64,000 nucleotides of DNA. It comes from Apiosordaria backusii. Its lineage: Eukaryota > Ascomycota > Sordariomycetes > Sordariales > Lasiosphaeriaceae. Positions 12,801 through 22,007 of this stretch are shown here, piece after piece. The first letter of the stretch is position 1. The number at the start of each line of letters is the position of its first letter. Location of the stretch: positions 310,001 through 374,000 of the forward strand of contig JAUKTV010000014.1 of NCBI GenBank assembly GCA_030549205.1, in the 5' to 3' direction. The position numbers were made by a program, and so were the translations under genes. Under the pieces are notes generated by a model. That model saw only the letters and a list, made by a program, of their open reading frames with translations, was not told the DNA's origin and did no database searches.

Positions 12801-13402
12801 TTGAGACGTTCAAAGCCGAGCCTGACCCACCACCCAATGAGGAAGATCGACTGATGGAAGGGCTTTTCGCAAGATCGGGTGTGCACAGTGCCCTGGAACA
12901 CGATGAGATCATGAACGGCAAGAAAACTGTAAGAGCGGACAAGAAGATGCTTCAGCAAGAAGCCAACAGGATCGCCGCTCAAGCAGCTCTCAGTCTCCGA
13001 CGCGCAGGTGAGCAGGCTCGCAATGTGCCCATTGGCACCGTGACATGGACAGGCGAGGTAGGAGAGGCTGGTCGTCCCACGCAACCGCGTAGACGTGTTG
13101 CGCCAGGCTCAGCCATCATACGAAGCGCTGGTGCGAGTAGCTCGACGCCAGCGACCCCAAGTTCTCAGCCAGCTCCAGAAAGGACGCTTCGAGCAAAGGA
13201 CTTTGAGAAGATGATTCCCGCTTTTATCAAGCGCCATGGAGGCCAAGTTCCTTCCAAATTGCTGGTTGATCACTTTAATCAGTACTGCACTGGTAATAGA
13301 CAGGCGGATGAGTTCAAAATCGCGCTGGGGAAGGTGGCCAAGATGGAGAAGAAAGGGACAAGCATGCGGGCCACTTGGTCTTTGAAGCCCGAGTTTCAAT
13401 AA
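9833..13402 (+). CDS. RAD26: RAD26/CSB-like SNF2-family DNA-dependent ATPase
   Basis: Single exon, 1189 aa. The frame is open upstream to 9524, but the ATG at 9833 has a good context (GTCACCATG) and starts a normal-looking acidic N-terminus. Residues about 1-380 are charged, partly coiled-coil, with acidic runs and basic clusters such as K-K-K-R-K-R that resemble nuclear signals. The SNF2 helicase core follows: motif I GDEMGLGKT near residue 428, the DEGH box near 557, SGTPMQNN near 587, VGGLGVNLTGANR near 820 and the Q-A-R-E-R-A-W-R-L-G-Q motif VI near 850. After the core comes the N-F-N-L-N-D-L-H-D-L-F segment usual in CSB/Rad26 proteins, then a C-terminal winged-helix-like region (P-A-F-I-K-R-H-G-G). 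By family it acts in transcription-coupled nucleotide excision repair, remodelling stalled RNA polymerase II. The assignment to RAD26 rather than another SNF2 branch rests on the post-core segment and C-terminus. Confidence 0.9.
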   Translation: MNPEAEFSDAAGDTSQPSPQAGNPNPPSADDPGAVDDTTMANHAPDVAAPNLDDEASALAHLTENVRDQDELERDITLQANAALIEAEDARDRKRIEKAQILKARLENQRKTQQAKLTSGHNTPANRLKIQKEITRLDSEIEICEQDVRDFEGRIQARHQEGATETQSKGVGAAGGRLPNETQREFLIRTGKITPFATVGGPRPDGVEGELADAIIEAEDEAVAEELEEQAGDGPRSHQNLRRPGFTEETDISSTAESEFSLRPRKKRRVVQEVELGSDDDFEPGEDEERDEEEESLEDDYDMTDTTPKKKRKRGKGDAAAVGGVGEDRVDLSNIDDGNEAVYQARLEDWVKRRSRARRARQLRLGQEVESERDGEEEWFKPSPDEPDHQFENGMKLPGDIYPSLFDYQKTGVQWLAELYAQQVGGIVGDEMGLGKTVQLISFVAALHYSKMLDKPVIVVAPATVLRQWVNEFHRWWPPLRVSILHSSGSGMFNVRDEGKREDIEDNWDKKSPAKSSKAAKKIVDRVVQHGHVLVTTYAGLQTYGDVLIPVDWGYAVLDEGHKIRNPNTAITIYCKELRTPNRIILSGTPMQNNLTELWSLFDFIFPMRLGTLVSFRTQFEVPIKLGGYANATYLQIMTAQKCAETLKETISPYLLQRLKVDVAADLPKKSEQVLFCKLSKPQREAYELFLKSDEMASILDRSRQSLYGIDILRKICNHPDLLNPRLKNEPGYLWGSVEKSGKMAVVQSLLPMWKRLGHKTLLFSQGTQMLDIIEAFVQRLDDVKYLRMDGKTPIKQRQILVDQFNNDPSLDVFLLTTKVGGLGVNLTGANRVIIFDPDWNPSTDVQARERAWRLGQKREVTIYRLMTAGTIEEKIYHRQIFKQFLSNKVLKDPKQQTNFNLNDLHDLFSLSSYEDGVTETSQLFKGSEAKNFMRSGPKELLIPGQEKVLYQPSVKKAAPAAEAAPTMVKTEPQDDGDSDLRNIEGIASLETFKAEPDPPPNEEDRLMEGLFARSGVHSALEHDEIMNGKKTVRADKKMLQQEANRIAAQAALSLRRAGEQARNVPIGTVTWTGEVGEAGRPTQPRRRVAPGSAIIRSAGASSSTPATPSSQPAPERTLRAKDFEKMIPAFIKRHGGQVPSKLLVDHFNQYCTGNRQADEFKIALGKVAKMEKKGTSMRATWSLKPEFQ

Positions 13403-14094
13403 CTTTGCTCGGGAGATTTTGAGCGATGATTTATGACATAGATGGCCAACTGAGGTTCATGGGATGGGCATTTTTAAACAATGGCGAAAGAGGCGTCCAG
13501 TAAGGGGTTAGTTAAAATGGGCATCATCAAGGGGTTTTAGCGTTACGATGGGTTTTATGAGATTAGCAATGTAATACTTCATAGTTCTGCTGGCTGGATT
13601 TGAGGATCAGTGGTGATGGGGTTTCGCCACTGTAAGGCCTGATGGGGATACCGCGCGGTTATTGGGGCTAAGGTGAGGGGATTGCTAATTGCTTACCAAA
13701 TCACCAACACCTATCTTCTTAACGACAAGTGGTCTTTGAAGGTCTGAGTCCGAAAGAGTGCGAAACAATCTGACTCAGTCCTTGCTCAGAAATGCACAAG
13801 TGCGAAAGTCTGTGAAGAGCCTTGTTACTTTTTTCAGTGTCTTTGAGCTATTCCTGCGGAAAGGATCTTTTTGCACCACCCTGAATGAGAAGTCGTGTGT
13901 TTCAGCTGAGCCGTAGGACAGGCAGCATATTTTCCACGGCCGCCCTTCATCCTCGAACTTATAATTTGCCTCGAGGACAGACTCAGTAAGGCAATCAACA
14001 CTCATATGAGTTCCACCACTGAGCTAACACACTGTCCAGGGTGAACGTCATAACCCATCATATCAGAACTCTCAGCAACCAATCGAAGCTCAAC
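13403..14094. other. Intergenic between RAD26-like and HHE genes
   Basis: No supported gene. It holds the 3' end of the RAD26-like transcript and the promoter of the hemerythrin-like gene; both genes run rightwards. Confidence 0.5.
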
Positions 14095-14781
14095 ATGGCA
14101 GACACAGAACAGACTCCGCCAACGGCACCAGCAAACACAGAAACATCAACTCCAACAACCCAATCCCAGCAGGCAATCCCCACCACCACCACCGATGATG
14201 CTTCCACGACACCCTCATCACTACCCCCACTATCACCATCCGAATTCAGGACTTACAACCGCCTAGCCGAACAGATGCAATACTTTGTAAAGCTACCCCT
14301 CAAAGCTGGCTCATGTCTCACACGCTTACATTACCTATCCATCTAGCACAATCACTTCGTAGGGATGTGGACAACCCTCTACACAGCCTGCGTCAACTCC
14401 CGCCGTCCCCCCAACATGTCCTTGAAGCAGTTTCTTGACGAGGGCCTCCGCCTGATCCGATATCTCGAGGCTCACCACTCCATAGAGGAGACCCACCTCT
14501 ATCCCATCCTGGCCAAGAAGATGCCCCAGTTCAAAGCTGGGAAAAGCAACAAACTGCTGAAGCAGCACGAGTTGATCCACAAGGGGATGGATCAGCTTGA
14601 GGAGTACATCCTCATGTGCAAGAGCCGGGAGGCGGACCTGGAGTTGTCGGTCTTGAAGGAAAAGATGGATAGCTGGGGGGAGGTTCTCATGAAGCATTTG
14701 GATGACGAGGTGAAAGAGCTAGAGGCCGAGACGATGAGGAAGTATTGGACGCTGGATGAGATGAAGGCAATTCCTATTTGA
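14095..14781 (+). CDS. Hemerythrin-like HHE cation-binding protein
   Basis: Two exons, 14095-14286 and 14347-14781, giving 208 aa. The 60-base intron has a GTAAAG donor and a CATCTAG acceptor. Splicing joins Q-Y-F to H-N-H-F, restoring the first metal-binding helix. The first 45 or so residues are Thr/Pro/Gln-rich and probably disordered. The rest is a four-helix HHE domain with the expected diiron ligands: HNHF at about 65-68, the LEAHHSIEETH helix, Q-H-E-L-I-H, and M-K-H-L-D-D-E-V near the C-terminus. Such proteins bind non-haem iron; roles in fungi include oxygen, NO or iron sensing, and the role of this one is not evident. There is no signal peptide or membrane segment. It converges with the membrane-protein gene to its right. 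Confidence 0.85.
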
Positions 14782-14928
14782 GGCTTCGTCGTGGATCAGC
14801 AAAACATTCAAGCAGGTTACAATTGAGAAGCAAATAAATATATATCCATCTTATTTTCATCTACCTAGCCCAGACCAACTTCGTGCTCAAGTTTCAAGTC
14901 CGGGAAAAGATGATTCATAAACAAATTG

Positions 14929-14945
14929 AAAAAAAAAAAAAAAAA
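14929..14945. repeat. Poly-A tract of 17
   Basis: A run of 17 A residues in the 3' region between two convergent genes. Its length may be unreliable, given the suspected homopolymer errors elsewhere in the window. Confidence 0.8.
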
Positions 14946-15070
14946 CCAACCAAAATTGTACAAATCAGGTATCCAACCACCTCCCTCCTTTCCGCCAAAC
15001 ACAAAAATAAGTAACTCCCTTCTTCAAAGGATGGGTACTGCTTCCCGCCATCCAAAAATCCAGAATCTCG

Positions 15071-15072
15071 CG

Positions 15073-15110
<38 letters not shown>

Positions 15111-15130
15111 CACACACACACACATACACA
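15071..15130. repeat. CA/TG dinucleotide microsatellite
   Basis: About 25 CA units with a few G and T interruptions, in the shared 3' region of the HHE and Mpv17-like genes. It could serve as a polymorphic marker. Confidence 0.95.
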
Positions 15131-15299
15131 TGTATCTTCGTAAATAAAATTTCCATCCAACCAACCATCATTTCCATCCCTTCCCTCACTGACATTAGAC
15201 ATGTGCCCTGCCCCTTTTAATCACACATAAGGAGTGGTCACTTTTCTCTTCCGGAAAACACATCACAGGTCCCCTATGGCTTCATTATATCCCAAACAT

Positions 15300-16239
15300 T
15301 TAGTAAGGGGGGTTGGGGCCGAGAGGGGGGTAGTCTTCGGGGCGGCCCAAGGTCGAGGGGCCACCGCTGGGGCCGGGAGCGCGACCCTCGCCAAAGTGCT
15401 TCTTGCGAAGGGCCGCCAGACGCTTCTTCTTGGTGATGGTGTTGATGTAGGTGCCGATGATGAACGACACGAGGTTGAAGAAGGGCAGCCATGTGTGCTC
15501 GGGCAGGAACTTCTGCGCAAAGGCCAGGCAGATGGGCGAGGTGATCCAGCTCACCTTCATCACCTTCCAGAAGCCGACCTTGACCGTGGCCTTTACTTGG
15601 TGGAAGTTCTTGGCACCCGCGATCAAGGCCATCGCGACGAGGTAGACGGTGTTTTGGATGGGGGCAATCTGGCAAACAACCCTGTGGTTAGCATCGAGGT
15701 CTTGTTCGGAATCGACAAGTCAAGAAAAAACCTACAATCAAATTGCTGACGAGGATCTGCAGGATCTTGGCGCGCAGGCTGGTACGTCCGCTGAAGGTCT
15801 TCTGCAAGAGCCAGATCAAAAAGTGGCCGAGGGGAGCGCTGACTAGAGCGCCGTAGGTGGCCATCTTGGGCACACGGGATGTAAAGTAGTTGCCGTGCTT
15901 GTTGCGGTCCTTGGCCAGCCACGAAGCGATCAGCTCCTGCGCACCGGCGAGAGTACCGGCCGTGAGCATCTTGGTGCGCAGAGGGTTGGTCTCTAGTTGG
16001 CGGAGGTAGGCGGCCAAGTAACCCTTTGTTCCGGCATTCTTTCTGCCGCCGGTGAGGGCAGTGCCGACGACGGCCGAGATGGGATGCTTTCCAGTGGTGC
16101 CGGGCAGGTCGCCGTGAGCAGCCTCGGCGATGGCGGCGGCGGTGCTGCCCACGAAGCCGACATCCTTCTTGCTCACGCTCTTGGCGGCATTGGTGATGGT
16201 CTCCTGAACGGTGTCCCGCTCGATCTTGATCGACGACAT
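15300..16239 (-). CDS. Mpv17/PMP22-like integral membrane protein
   Basis: Two exons on the minus strand, 16239-15736 and 15668-15300, giving 290 aa. The 67-base intron has a GTAGGT donor, a GCTAACC branch and a CCAG acceptor, and joins L-V-S-N-L-I to I-A-P-I-Q-N-T-V-Y. The frame extends five codons above 16239 only through a TTG, so the ATG at 16239 is used. Several hydrophobic segments are visible: around G-A-L-V-S-A-P-L-G-H-F-L-I-W-L-L, the N-L-I-I-A-P stretch, the V-A-M-A-L-I-A-G segment, and the W-L-P-F-F-N-L-V-S-F-I-I-G-T-Y stretch. The tail is basic (KKKRLAALRKKH), then Pro/Gly-rich. The W-x-x-x-P and W-L-P-F-F-N spacing resembles the Mpv17/PMP22 family of peroxisomal or inner mitochondrial membrane proteins. 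The membrane nature is firm; the family call is moderate. Confidence 0.7.
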
Positions 16240-17903
16240 GGCGGGCGCGGTCAAATCGGCATCTAGCTATATGTATAACTCGTTCGATGTTTGGCGGCGG
16301 CGCACAATTCGGTCGGCGGAGGTCTACCTTGTGCCCAGGTCAACGCTTTGTTTACAACAGTGGAGAGGACGGGGGCGACCAGGCGGGTCTCGAATGCCGA
16401 TGACGCCTGCAAGTCAAACCAAACGGAGGCGCGTCGCAAAAGAAACCCAATTGGGCTCCGAATTGACAAAGGTTCTGGGGTAGACAAAAAGAACAACTCA
16501 CCAGTGTGATGCAGGAAAGGTACGGTGAAGAGGATCGAGAAGAGGTGACCGTCGTCGCGAAATCTCGGCTTGCGCAGCTCGGAAACGGGGAGGCTGGTTT
16601 TTTGGATCGGATTGGGGCACTGGGGGGAGCAGACGAGCTCTCCCCCATCGTTGGCGTCGCGACAGGGGCCGCCCTTCAAGACAGACGTGTGGGGACCTGA
16701 ATGCAGACCACAGGAGGCGTTGCTGATTGGTTGCTCTGTCCATGGCCCGAGGCTTTTGTTTTCCCCCCACAGCTGCTGAGAGCGACAGCAACGACAGCAC
16801 AACAGCGCACGGCAACCTGTGACCCCTGTCGTCCAACCCAGCCATCCCTGTCGCTTTCGCCAGCTCTCAGCTCGTCTGGGCCACTCAACGAGACCACCAC
16901 CACCATGCCTCGACGCACAGGGTTTCGGGACGTGTAAAATGTCTGATTGGTCGTGGCATGGCGATTTGAGACTGCTATCCGACGTTATCGAACTGCATTT
17001 GGACGTTGCCGGTTGACATTGCAGCAATGGAATGAACAGAAGCTCATGGAGCTCCACCAAGAGCTCTTAAATGGCGACAGAGTGACCCGGGTTTTTTTGA
17101 GCCGCATGCCATCCATGTCTTGCACCTCTAACCTTACCTCCACCTCATCCACTGTGGACGTCGTCTCCTGCGTGTATGTATACATGTAAGTAGTAGTATT
17201 CCTGAAGCGTTGTTTCGTCACTACACCCGGGGGAGTCGGGCTATGCACTCTGGACACAGAATTATGTTAGCGCGAGACTTCAGATACATATTTCTTAGGG
17301 CAGAGCTCTCCTCCACACCTTTCCCCATAAGCACTTATCGACAAGATCTACAGCCGGGACCGAGATGATGGATTGTGTATGTGTACCTTTGAGCTGGTGG
17401 CAATCCAGCCCTGCCCGTGTTGCACAAAACCGGCAGGGACGCAGAGTTTTGTTTCAAGGAGACAGGAGATGGCGGTTGACATACAACACCAGCATTGCGA
17501 GCAAAGAAAGGAGATTATGACATGGCAGAGTGGTGCTGTTCGGGATGGATTTTATCTGATTTACCTGAGGTCTGATGTCAGTTTCCAGTTGTGGGAATGG
17601 GCGTTTGCCCAACTCCCCACCTTCCCATTTACTTGGGTCATGGTGGCCTCTGGGGCTTACACTTACAGAAGGAAGTCGCGATGAATAGAAGGTTCGAATA
17701 GCTCGATATAGGTTTGTGTGCTTGCCGCTTGTTGAGCAAACTCACTGGCCACTACTGGTTGAGAGGGTGCTCTCTTTTCAAGCCCACATTTGCGACCACA
17801 GCCAGACACTGCCTGACTTTTGTATTGTCTCCGCCTAACGCATCAGCGACTTGTCTATCACAATAAGAAAATCAAGCCTCATCCTGTATCGCTATCCGAC
17901 AAC
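16240..17903. other. Bidirectional promoter region
   Basis: This separates two divergent genes, the Mpv17-like gene (-) and the Cys-cluster gene (+). Long open frames on the minus strand (for example 16263-17060) have no family features and I treat them as chance. Confidence 0.5.
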
Positions 17904-19430
17904 ATGAGCACAGCATCTCCATCACAGCCACCCCCAGGCTTCTCAAGCCCCCCACAACAACAGCAAAGTCCATCCCAGCCGGAAAAGGGGAAGCACAGGG
18001 CTATGCCTCGTAACCTTGCCCTCTCGGACTACAATCCTCATGCCCAACCTGTACGTCCCCACGACATGAGCGTTCCACTGTTCAGCCTCCCGGCCTACCA
18101 GCTCAAGCCCCCGACCCGGCTCTCGCGTGCCTGGAGACCGAACTGCCACCATTCTATCATGTCCACACTGTACCAAGTTCACGAACGGTTCAAATGCGAT
18201 AGTTGTAAGAGGTGCCACCCCTTTGGGTGGTTGTATCGCTGCGTTATGGACCGGGAACCTCTCATAATTGGAGTCAAAGAAATGGGGTATCAGGTACGAA
18301 TGTTCTTCTTTCTCGTCATTTAGGGGTTTTTATGCTAACAGTAACATACAAGATTGCCTTTGACCAGCTGGGGCACGACTTTTCTGAGCAAATGTCACTG
18401 GGAAAACATGGCCCAGAAGCACGGAGCGAAAAGTACAGCTTCTTGGACGAGATCTCACAGGAGCAACTGTGTAGCTATACGCCAGAGGAGCTGAAAGAAA
18501 TTCTCGCCCAACGTGATCATGTCCACGATGTAATTGCCGATGAGCGAATCCGGCCCCAGGATTTCAACAATCAGTACGGCTACAAGTACCCCGACGACGA
18601 CAGACCTTGGATGCCAGACCCCAAGTTTGAATGCCAGCACAAGGTCTGCCATCGATGCCACGCTATCGGCAGGCAAAAGTCTTGGGTTAGTCTGGACGGA
18701 GTCCTGAATGGAGATATACCCCCCACCGTGGCCACTGGGTATTCGTTCAGCCAAGTCAGAACGAGGCCATGCGTAGATGCAGAGACTGTGAAGAACTTGG
18801 GGTATCGGCCCGTTCCACTTGTAAGTTCATTCATTTTGCACTATCTACCTTATAGTTGCATTGACATTTTTCGTGATTCAGCCCCGTGGTCACAAAGCCC
18901 GAGCGTCCGTCGCTGCTCCTTCAATCTCACCTACCGACATCATTGACGACCACCTGCGTGCAGAATCGACAGACTTGGTTTATGATCAAGATACCGGAGG
19001 GCCGATAGCCAGCATCTCAGCTTTTCGTCCTGCAGCATTGGTCTCACCTTCAACGACAGCTGAGCCAGTCTTTTCCATTGACGTGGACGGCCTCTGGACT
19101 CGCATACTAAAGCCAAACTATGCCCCTTCTGCCGCAAATGATGACACAGAATCCGAGGACGAGGAGCCGTTTTCTTTCGAATTTGTCGAGCACAACGAGA
19201 CAGCCATGGAAGAAGCTGAAGCACAAGAGGGCGCCTTTGGGGCTGCACCTCTAGAAGTTATCGAGGGCGTGGCCCTGACCGAAGAGGCTGTTGAATCTGG
19301 GACCGCGGACATGGTTGTCACGACGACAACCAGTGATGATGATGCGGGGGCTACGGGATCTACGACACCCACTATCAGACCGCCTCCAGGTTTGAGTCCC
19401 ATTTCGGAGCTGTCGAGCGAGTATCGATGA
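17904..19430 (+). CDS. Conserved-looking fungal protein with two Cys clusters
   Basis: Three exons, 17904-18293, 18353-18820 and 18882-19430, giving 468 aa. The introns (59 and 61 bases) are both phase 0, with GTACGA and GTAAGT donors and a GCTAACA branch in the first. I do not recognise the family. Visible parts: a Pro/Gln-rich N-terminus; a first Cys cluster, C-x2-C-x2-C-x8-C, from about residue 96; a charged region with R-P-Q-D-F-N-N-Q-Y-G-Y-K; a second cluster, C-x4-C-x2-C-H, near residue 222; and an acidic, low-complexity C-terminal third. The two clusters could together bind zinc. A P-P-P-G-F/L-S motif occurs near both ends of the protein. No signal peptide or membrane segment is seen. 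The splice joins are well supported because each restores an open frame, but function is unknown. Confidence 0.75.
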
Positions 19431-20204
19431 GGGGCATGTTCATAAAACTGAAGTTTTGGCGCTATCGGGGCGGCATCAGTAGAGGGACAGCGAGACTCGA
19501 GAGTCTGGATCAGCTTTGTTGCATTTGCAATGGGCGTGCCATCTCTTTCTTTTCCTTTGCTACTTGTTTATCTCTTCTTTTCATGTTGGCTTATGGGCGG
19601 CAGATGAATCAATATATGGGAGATACCCCCTTGTGTAGCGGCGGCGTTTTATTCCTCGCTTTGGGTGGCTATTTGCTTGGGCTGGTGATCAGGAGAGGAT
19701 TCGGTTTATCATTCCAGATAGTGGACAGCGACCAATAGCTGGTTATCTGAGCTTCGACGTGTAGCGTAGGATATGTAAGATTATCATAGAAAAATGAAGA
19801 TGTCAGACGTCGGCATTGAGTAAAAGACTCTCATGATTCTGGCTACATGTGGTGTCCGAACTTCCTGATGATGCCACAATTGTTGTTCATGGAAGGCCAA
19901 TAAGAAATGTGTAGACTTGACACAAAAATACGCAATGGCTGAACTGTGCATAACTACCTTAGAATGCAAATATCTGACCCGTAAGCAACGAATTCGAGGC
20001 CTCTACGGAATGCAGATACATAGACAACTGTCGCTCTTTTGGTATGAACCCTATGATTGTGATCCGAGTAACCTCCACCTAGCACCTCGTCGGCTCACAA
20101 CATTACCGAGACAGCTGAGAAGAGTCTGACACCAAATGAGTTTTTAACAACCGCCGCGACCGCCGCATGCTCTCTCAATGGCGCGCTTCCAGCTTCTTAT
20201 TAAC
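19431..20204. other. Convergent 3' regions
   Basis: This lies between the Cys-cluster gene (+) and the small unknown gene (-), which converge. I see no further gene. A hydrophobic open frame at 19427-19738 (+) overlaps the stop of the upstream gene and is probably 3' UTR. Confidence 0.5.
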
Positions 20205-20622
20205 TCAATCCAGCGATTCCTCATCGGCCTTGGCCCAGTTGCGATGTACATCTACTGTATCCTCAAACAGCGCGACGTCGCACACGCTCCATATATTTGT
20301 CTCGCCCAGGTGTAAACCAGCTTTCTTGAGCCTGTGTTCCAAAGATACTAGTACCGGTCAGTTAAAGACAGAGAAGCAGAGGGGGTGGGAAGTGCTTCGC
20401 CTTACTGTGACGGGCCTTCTCGTCGTTCAGTGCGTCGCCTGGGTGCAGACACTGTGCACATGATCGGAAGTTTGCGGTGATTCCAGACGGTTGAAGAAGA
20501 GCATAGGGTGAGAAGATAAATGGCTTGACCTCTCGAGGGAATGATTGGTTGAAAATTTGGCTTGCGCGAATACTGAAGAACAGAGTTCTACCCGTGCTGA
20601 GCCAACGGGCTGAAACCTTCAT
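20205..20622 (-). CDS. Small unknown protein just downstream of SNF8
   Basis: Two exons on the minus strand, 20622-20406 and 20347-20205, giving 119 aa. The 58-base intron has a GTAAGG donor, a CTGAC branch and a CTAG acceptor, and joins K-A-R-H to I-L-E-H-R-L-K-K-A-G. An ACAG acceptor 12 bases further on would put the second exon out of the frame that reads through to the TGA at 20207. The N-terminus (MKVSARWLSTGRTLFF) is basic and free of acidic residues, like a mitochondrial targeting sequence. The middle has C-x2-C (CAQC) and the C-terminal half is mixed charged with W-S-V-C-D and N-W-A-K-A-D. I recognise no family. Its ATG lies only 44 bases past the SNF8 stop on the same strand, with no room for an ordinary promoter. 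Confidence 0.6.
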
Positions 20623-20666
20623 CGTCCCCTTGGTTCAACTCAACTTGTCATTCATCATTACCATCT

Positions 20667-21485
20667 TCAACCGAGTCCACCTCCTTCTTGCCCCTCCAAC
20701 ATAAACCCTGGGCTCCAATATTCCCATTCCCCTCCATCAGCCTGCTTATCAACCCACAACATCCCCTCCCCGACCAAATCCTCCACCGCCGTCTTTGCCC
20801 TCGCACGCGCCCACTTCAAGTTCACCATTAGCATCGAAACCGAGACATACCCCAGCACCTGCACCGCCTCCAACACGGCGCTCTGATCTGTGTTCAGCTC
20901 TTTCGGCACCGACCGAATATAAGGCTTCGACCCCACCTTCACAATCGAGTACGCTGACCCTAGCGGCTTGAGTGTGCCCACCGCTCGCAGAATATCATCT
21001 TCCGTCAGGCCCCCTCCCTCTTTCTGCCCCGCGCCCATCTGCTTCTCCTGCCGCAGCTGTAACAGCTCCCTCACCTTCCTCACCTCGATCAGTCCCCCGT
21101 TTTCCCCTCTGGTCTCCGAGCAGACCTCCACCACTTTGACCGCAAGCTCAAAGTAAAAGTCGTTTACTGTCCTCCCTAGAAGCTGGCCCCAGATGGAACT
21201 ATCCCCTCCTTTCCCGCCGCTGCCCTCGTGGCTGGCGGAGGCGGCTAAAAAGTCCACCCCGATGGCGGTGCACATCCGTGCAAACTGAGCTCGGAAGGAT
21301 GGGTTGGAGCGGATTTCTTTGCCGTGCTGCTGTGCGAACTGCTGGAGGAGTGATCGAAAGACGGAGAGCTGGGTCTCGAGTGCTTGGGCGTTGGTGGTGC
21401 GCAGCGCGGAGCCATGGTTTGCGTAGGATGCTGAGGTGAGGCGGGAGCGGTCAAAGGCGGCGAGGCCGACACCTTTGCGGGACAT
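20667..21485 (-). CDS. SNF8: ESCRT-II subunit Vps22/SNF8
   Basis: Single exon, 272 aa, close to the usual length for the family. It starts MSRKGVGLAAFDR, the conserved beginning of Vps22/EAP30 proteins. An N-terminal helical region (L-E-T-Q-L-S-V-F-R and R-S-N-P-S-F-R-A-Q-F) is followed by the I-G-V-D segment and two winged-helix units; the first contains V-E-V-C-x-T-R-x-x-N-G-G, and the second ends E-W-E-Y-W-S-P. A small Gly/Ser insertion (S-H-E-G-S-G-G-K-G-G) follows the I-G-V-D region. By family it forms the ESCRT-II complex with Vps25 and Vps36 on endosomes, sorting ubiquitinated membrane cargo into multivesicular bodies; in fungi it also feeds the Rim/Pal pH-signalling route. The next gene on the same strand begins 44 bases after its stop. 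Confidence 0.92.
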   Translation of the reverse strand: MSRKGVGLAAFDRSRLTSASYANHGSALRTTNAQALETQLSVFRSLLQQFAQQHGKEIRSNPSFRAQFARMCTAIGVDFLAASASHEGSGGKGGDSSIWGQLLGRTVNDFYFELAVKVVEVCSETRGENGGLIEVRKVRELLQLRQEKQMGAGQKEGGGLTEDDILRAVGTLKPLGSAYSIVKVGSKPYIRSVPKELNTDQSAVLEAVQVLGYVSVSMLMVNLKWARARAKTAVEDLVGEGMLWVDKQADGGEWEYWSPGFMLEGQEGGGLG

Positions 21486-22007
21486 TTTGTACGCTTTATT
21501 TGTTCGGGCCTGTGAATAATGAAGAAGTGATAGAGAATATGGGCGGATCAGCGGTGAGTTGATGATTCGGAATGAGTGATGACGAGTGATGAATAAAACG
21601 GGAGGCTTAAAGGTGGGAGGGAGGTGGGGCGATAAGATAAGCAGCCACAGTTGGGGAACCCAGGGAAGCTTTCAAGTCCCACAGAACTCCTCCCCTACAG
21701 CCACCAATGGAGCGACGAACCCCCCTGACTTGACAAACAAACAACGATTCAGGGGCAGCTGCCAAACGACACGATGAGCACTCCAATCATGCAACCGTGA
21801 TTGCTAAGGTGTGAGGTACACAAGGCCAACTTTTCCAAAACGTTCAAAAATACATTTCGCACCCATGCCGAAAGCCTTAGAACACACATTCACCGACTGG
21901 TCCTCTCGATATTCATTTTGCTGCCCCAGGACCACCAGGAAAACTGGGTCATGATCCCAACTTTAACTGTTCCCATGTCTCAGTCCTCGACCAGAACACC
22001 AAAAGCC
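21486..22007. other. Intergenic between SNF8 and AAR2
   Basis: Holds the SNF8 promoter and the 3' end of AAR2, both on the minus strand. I see no further gene. Confidence 0.5.

Larger units (their letters stand above)
14782..15299. other. Convergent 3' regions with simple repeats
   Basis: This lies between the HHE gene (+) and the Mpv17-like gene (-), so both transcripts end here. An AATAAA-like signal near 14831 follows the HHE stop. It also contains a run of 17 A (14929-14945) and a CA microsatellite. Confidence 0.6.

Noticed and set aside
15077..15126. CA array considered as a direct-repeat array with spacers
   Set aside because: It is a plain dinucleotide microsatellite without spacers.
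16263..17060. 265-codon open frame, minus strand
   Set aside because: Lies in the promoter between two divergent, well-supported genes, with no recognisable domain.
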